A stretch of DNA of 52,234 nucleotides from positions 1-52,234 of the forward strand of contig NZ_JAOPHT010000021.1 of assembly GCF_025515305.1 (NCBI RefSeq), written 5' to 3'. Shown piece after piece: positions 50,931-52,234 of the stretch. Each line of letters starts with the position of its first letter. Position 1 is the stretch's first letter. Both the position numbers and the translations under genes were made by a program. The notes under the pieces are model-generated. The model had not been told where the DNA came from, made no database searches, and saw only the letters and a program-made list of their open reading frames with translations. Source of the stretch: Roseicyclus sediminis (lineage in GTDB: Bacteria; Pseudomonadota; Alphaproteobacteria; Rhodobacterales; Rhodobacteraceae).

Positions 50931-52169
50931 ATGACCGCCGCCACCCCACCCAAGGGACAGGGCCCGCTTGCCCGCCGCGAGGCGCGGCTGGCCTGGGGCC
51001 TGATGCTGCCCACGCTTCTGAGCGTCATGCTGGTCGTGGTTCTGCCGCTGCTGGCGATCTTCTGGATTTCCGCCAAGCCCGTCGAACTGGCCGACCTTCG
51101 CCCGCCCGCGCCGGTGGTGCGCGAGGACCTGCGCGACGCCGACGAGGCTGTGGCGACGCTGCGTTACCGGGTGCGCAATTCGAGCCAGGGGGAGCCGATC
51201 CGGGATGTTCGGCTGACCGACACGATCCCGGCCGGCGTGGTGGTCGAGAGCCTGCCCGAGGGCTGTATCCTCGACGGCACGGCGCTCGCCTGCGCGCTGG
51301 GCGACCTCGAGGGCGGCGGGCGGATCACCCTGGAGATCCCCGTGACGCTTGGGGGCGACGCCGCAGCGCTGGAGGACGCGATCGAGGACGGCACCGTGCC
51401 GTCGATCACCGGGGAGGCGGAGAACATCCTGACGAACCTCGAGTTCACCTTCGAGAACTTCCGGGCCGTGTTCGATGCGCGCGAGTTCTGGACGGTGATC
51501 TTCGCCACCGTCTTCTACACGGTCGTGGGCACCTGCGGCGCACTGATCGTCGGGCTTTTCGCGGCGCTTCTCCTCAACAAGTCGTTTCGGGGGCAGGGCA
51601 TCCTGCGCGGCCTCTACCTCTTTCCCTACGTGGCGCCGGTGATCGCGGTGGCGTTCTCCTGGGTGATCCTGTTCGATCCCTTCTCGGGGTCGGTCAACGC
51701 GCTCCTGATCCAGATGGGCGTGACGGAGAGCTCGATCAATTTCTTCGGGGAGCGGCCGCTCGCCCTCGTCATGGTGACGGTCTTCGAGATCTGGCGTTAT
51801 TTCCCGCTGTCTTTCCTGTTCATCCTCGCGCGGATGCAGTCGATCGACCACGACATGTACGAGGCGGCGGACGTCGACGGGGCCTCGCCCTTCCAGAAGT
51901 TCCGCTATCTCAGCCTGCCGATGCTGATGGGGATCCTGTCGGTCCTGTTCCTGCTGCGCTTCATCTGGACGTTCAACAAGTTCGACGACATCTTCCTCCT
52001 GACGGGCGGCAATGCGGGCACCCGCACGCTCACGGTGAATGTCTACGAGCAGGCATTCGCCCTGTCGAACATCGGTGCCGGCGCGGCCGTGGCCGTTGTG
52101 ATCCTGCTGTGCCTGCTGATCTTCTCCTGGGCCTTCTTCCGCTTCATCTCGCGGGAGGAGGGGCTGTGA
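50931..52169 (+). CDS. sugar ABC transporter permease with DUF11-like periplasmic domain
   Basis: A 412-residue MalF/AglF-type permease. Helix 1 is at about 21-46; then about 130 residues of periplasmic sequence, of which residues 72-140 (ATLRYRVRNSSQGEP, VRLTDTIPAGVVVES, CALGDLEGGGRITLEIPVTL, with Cys112 and Cys121) resemble a DUF11-type immunoglobulin-like repeat; then five helices. The cytoplasmic EAA loop is YEAADVDGASPFQKFRYLSLP, which docks to the ATPase. It works with the binding protein upstream and the second permease that starts at its stop codon. The extra domain occupies the place of the MalF P2 loop, which contacts the binding protein. Confidence 0.9.
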   Translation: MTAATPPKGQGPLARREARLAWGLMLPTLLSVMLVVVLPLLAIFWISAKPVELADLRPPAPVVREDLRDADEAVATLRYRVRNSSQGEPIRDVRLTDTIPAGVVVESLPEGCILDGTALACALGDLEGGGRITLEIPVTLGGDAAALEDAIEDGTVPSITGEAENILTNLEFTFENFRAVFDAREFWTVIFATVFYTVVGTCGALIVGLFAALLLNKSFRGQGILRGLYLFPYVAPVIAVAFSWVILFDPFSGSVNALLIQMGVTESSINFFGERPLALVMVTVFEIWRYFPLSFLFILARMQSIDHDMYEAADVDGASPFQKFRYLSLPMLMGILSVLFLLRFIWTFNKFDDIFLLTGGNAGTRTLTVNVYEQAFALSNIGAGAAVAVVILLCLLIFSWAFFRFISREEGL

Positions 52170-52234
52170 GGGGATGGCGCAGGAATGGTGTCGGCGCCTG
52201 CGGCGCCGGTTGGATTGGTCTTGCTGTCGGCGCC
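52166..52234 (+). CDS. second sugar ABC permease, N-terminal fragment
   Basis: Twenty-three codons from GTG 52166, overlapping the previous stop as GTGA. They read V/M-RGWRRNGVGACGAGWIGLAV, a basic start followed by the first residues of a hydrophobic helix, fitting the inner partner permease (MalG/AglG type) expected next in the operon. GGAGGAGGGG lies just upstream. The gene runs off the end of the window. Confidence 0.6.
   Translation, partial: MRGWRRNGVGACGAGWIGLAVGA

Overview
The window reads as chromosomal DNA of a high-GC alphaproteobacterium, most likely a Rhodobacterales/Roseobacter-type bacterium able to make bacteriochlorophyll. Supporting this are bchE-bchJ, the short three-domain-type ProRS, HdaA, the gene orders pccA...mcm, perM-like-hdaA-ppk-ppx and yajC-secD-secF-Mth938, and generally dense packing with GTGA/TGATG start-stop overlaps. 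No rRNA, tRNA, CRISPR array, insertion sequence or prophage was seen. One gene (34908-35564) is strikingly AT-rich compared with everything around it.

Layout. 1-6.1 kb: propionyl-CoA catabolism (biotin-carrying PccA and methylmalonyl-CoA mutase) with small lipoprotein and DUF4174 genes between. 6.2-11.8 kb: AI-2E-type membrane protein, the replication regulator HdaA, polyphosphate kinase and exopolyphosphatase. 11.9-18.2 kb: prolyl-tRNA synthetase, a secreted trypsin-like protease, and CarB (minus). 18.4-22.5 kb: an SMR transporter, a cyclopropane-fatty-acid synthase (minus) and, diverging from it, bchE-bchJ; the shared 160-bp region carries a TTGAC-N4-GTCAA box overlapping a TGT-N12-ACA box, which look like FnrL and PpsR sites. 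22.6-28.2 kb (minus): a protease, serS, a TspO-like membrane protein, surE, pcm and an NlpD-like degenerate LytM lipoprotein. 28.5-32.7 kb: the YajC-SecD-SecF export module, a TauE/SafE permease and a Mth938-like protein.

32.7-38.4 kb is accessory: DUF1194, glyoxalase I, ThyX, the AT-rich putative HEPN gene, several small proteins, a glycosyltransferase and a cold-shock protein. 38.6-42.2 kb holds a compact bufferin-type operon (bufA-bufB-bufC-doxX, minus): a four-cysteine secreted peptide precursor, the multinuclear iron enzyme and its partner that would modify it, and a DoxX protein. 42.4-48.1 kb: a B12/heme-binding-domain protein of PpaA/AerR type, a medium-chain oxidoreductase, thrS and two overlapping alpha/beta hydrolases. 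48.4-52.2 kb: a LacI regulator with a perfect 16-bp operator in its own promoter region, followed by a sugar ABC transporter (binding protein, a permease with an unusual DUF11-like periplasmic insertion, and the first codons of the second permease).

The candidates most worth following are the AT-rich HEPN-like gene abutting thyX, the bufferin operon with a long-tailed precursor, the detached bchEJ/cfa regulatory region, the stand-alone PpaA/AerR-like protein, and the permease with the DUF11-like domain. Functional statements rest on sequence recognition by eye; no database search was run.
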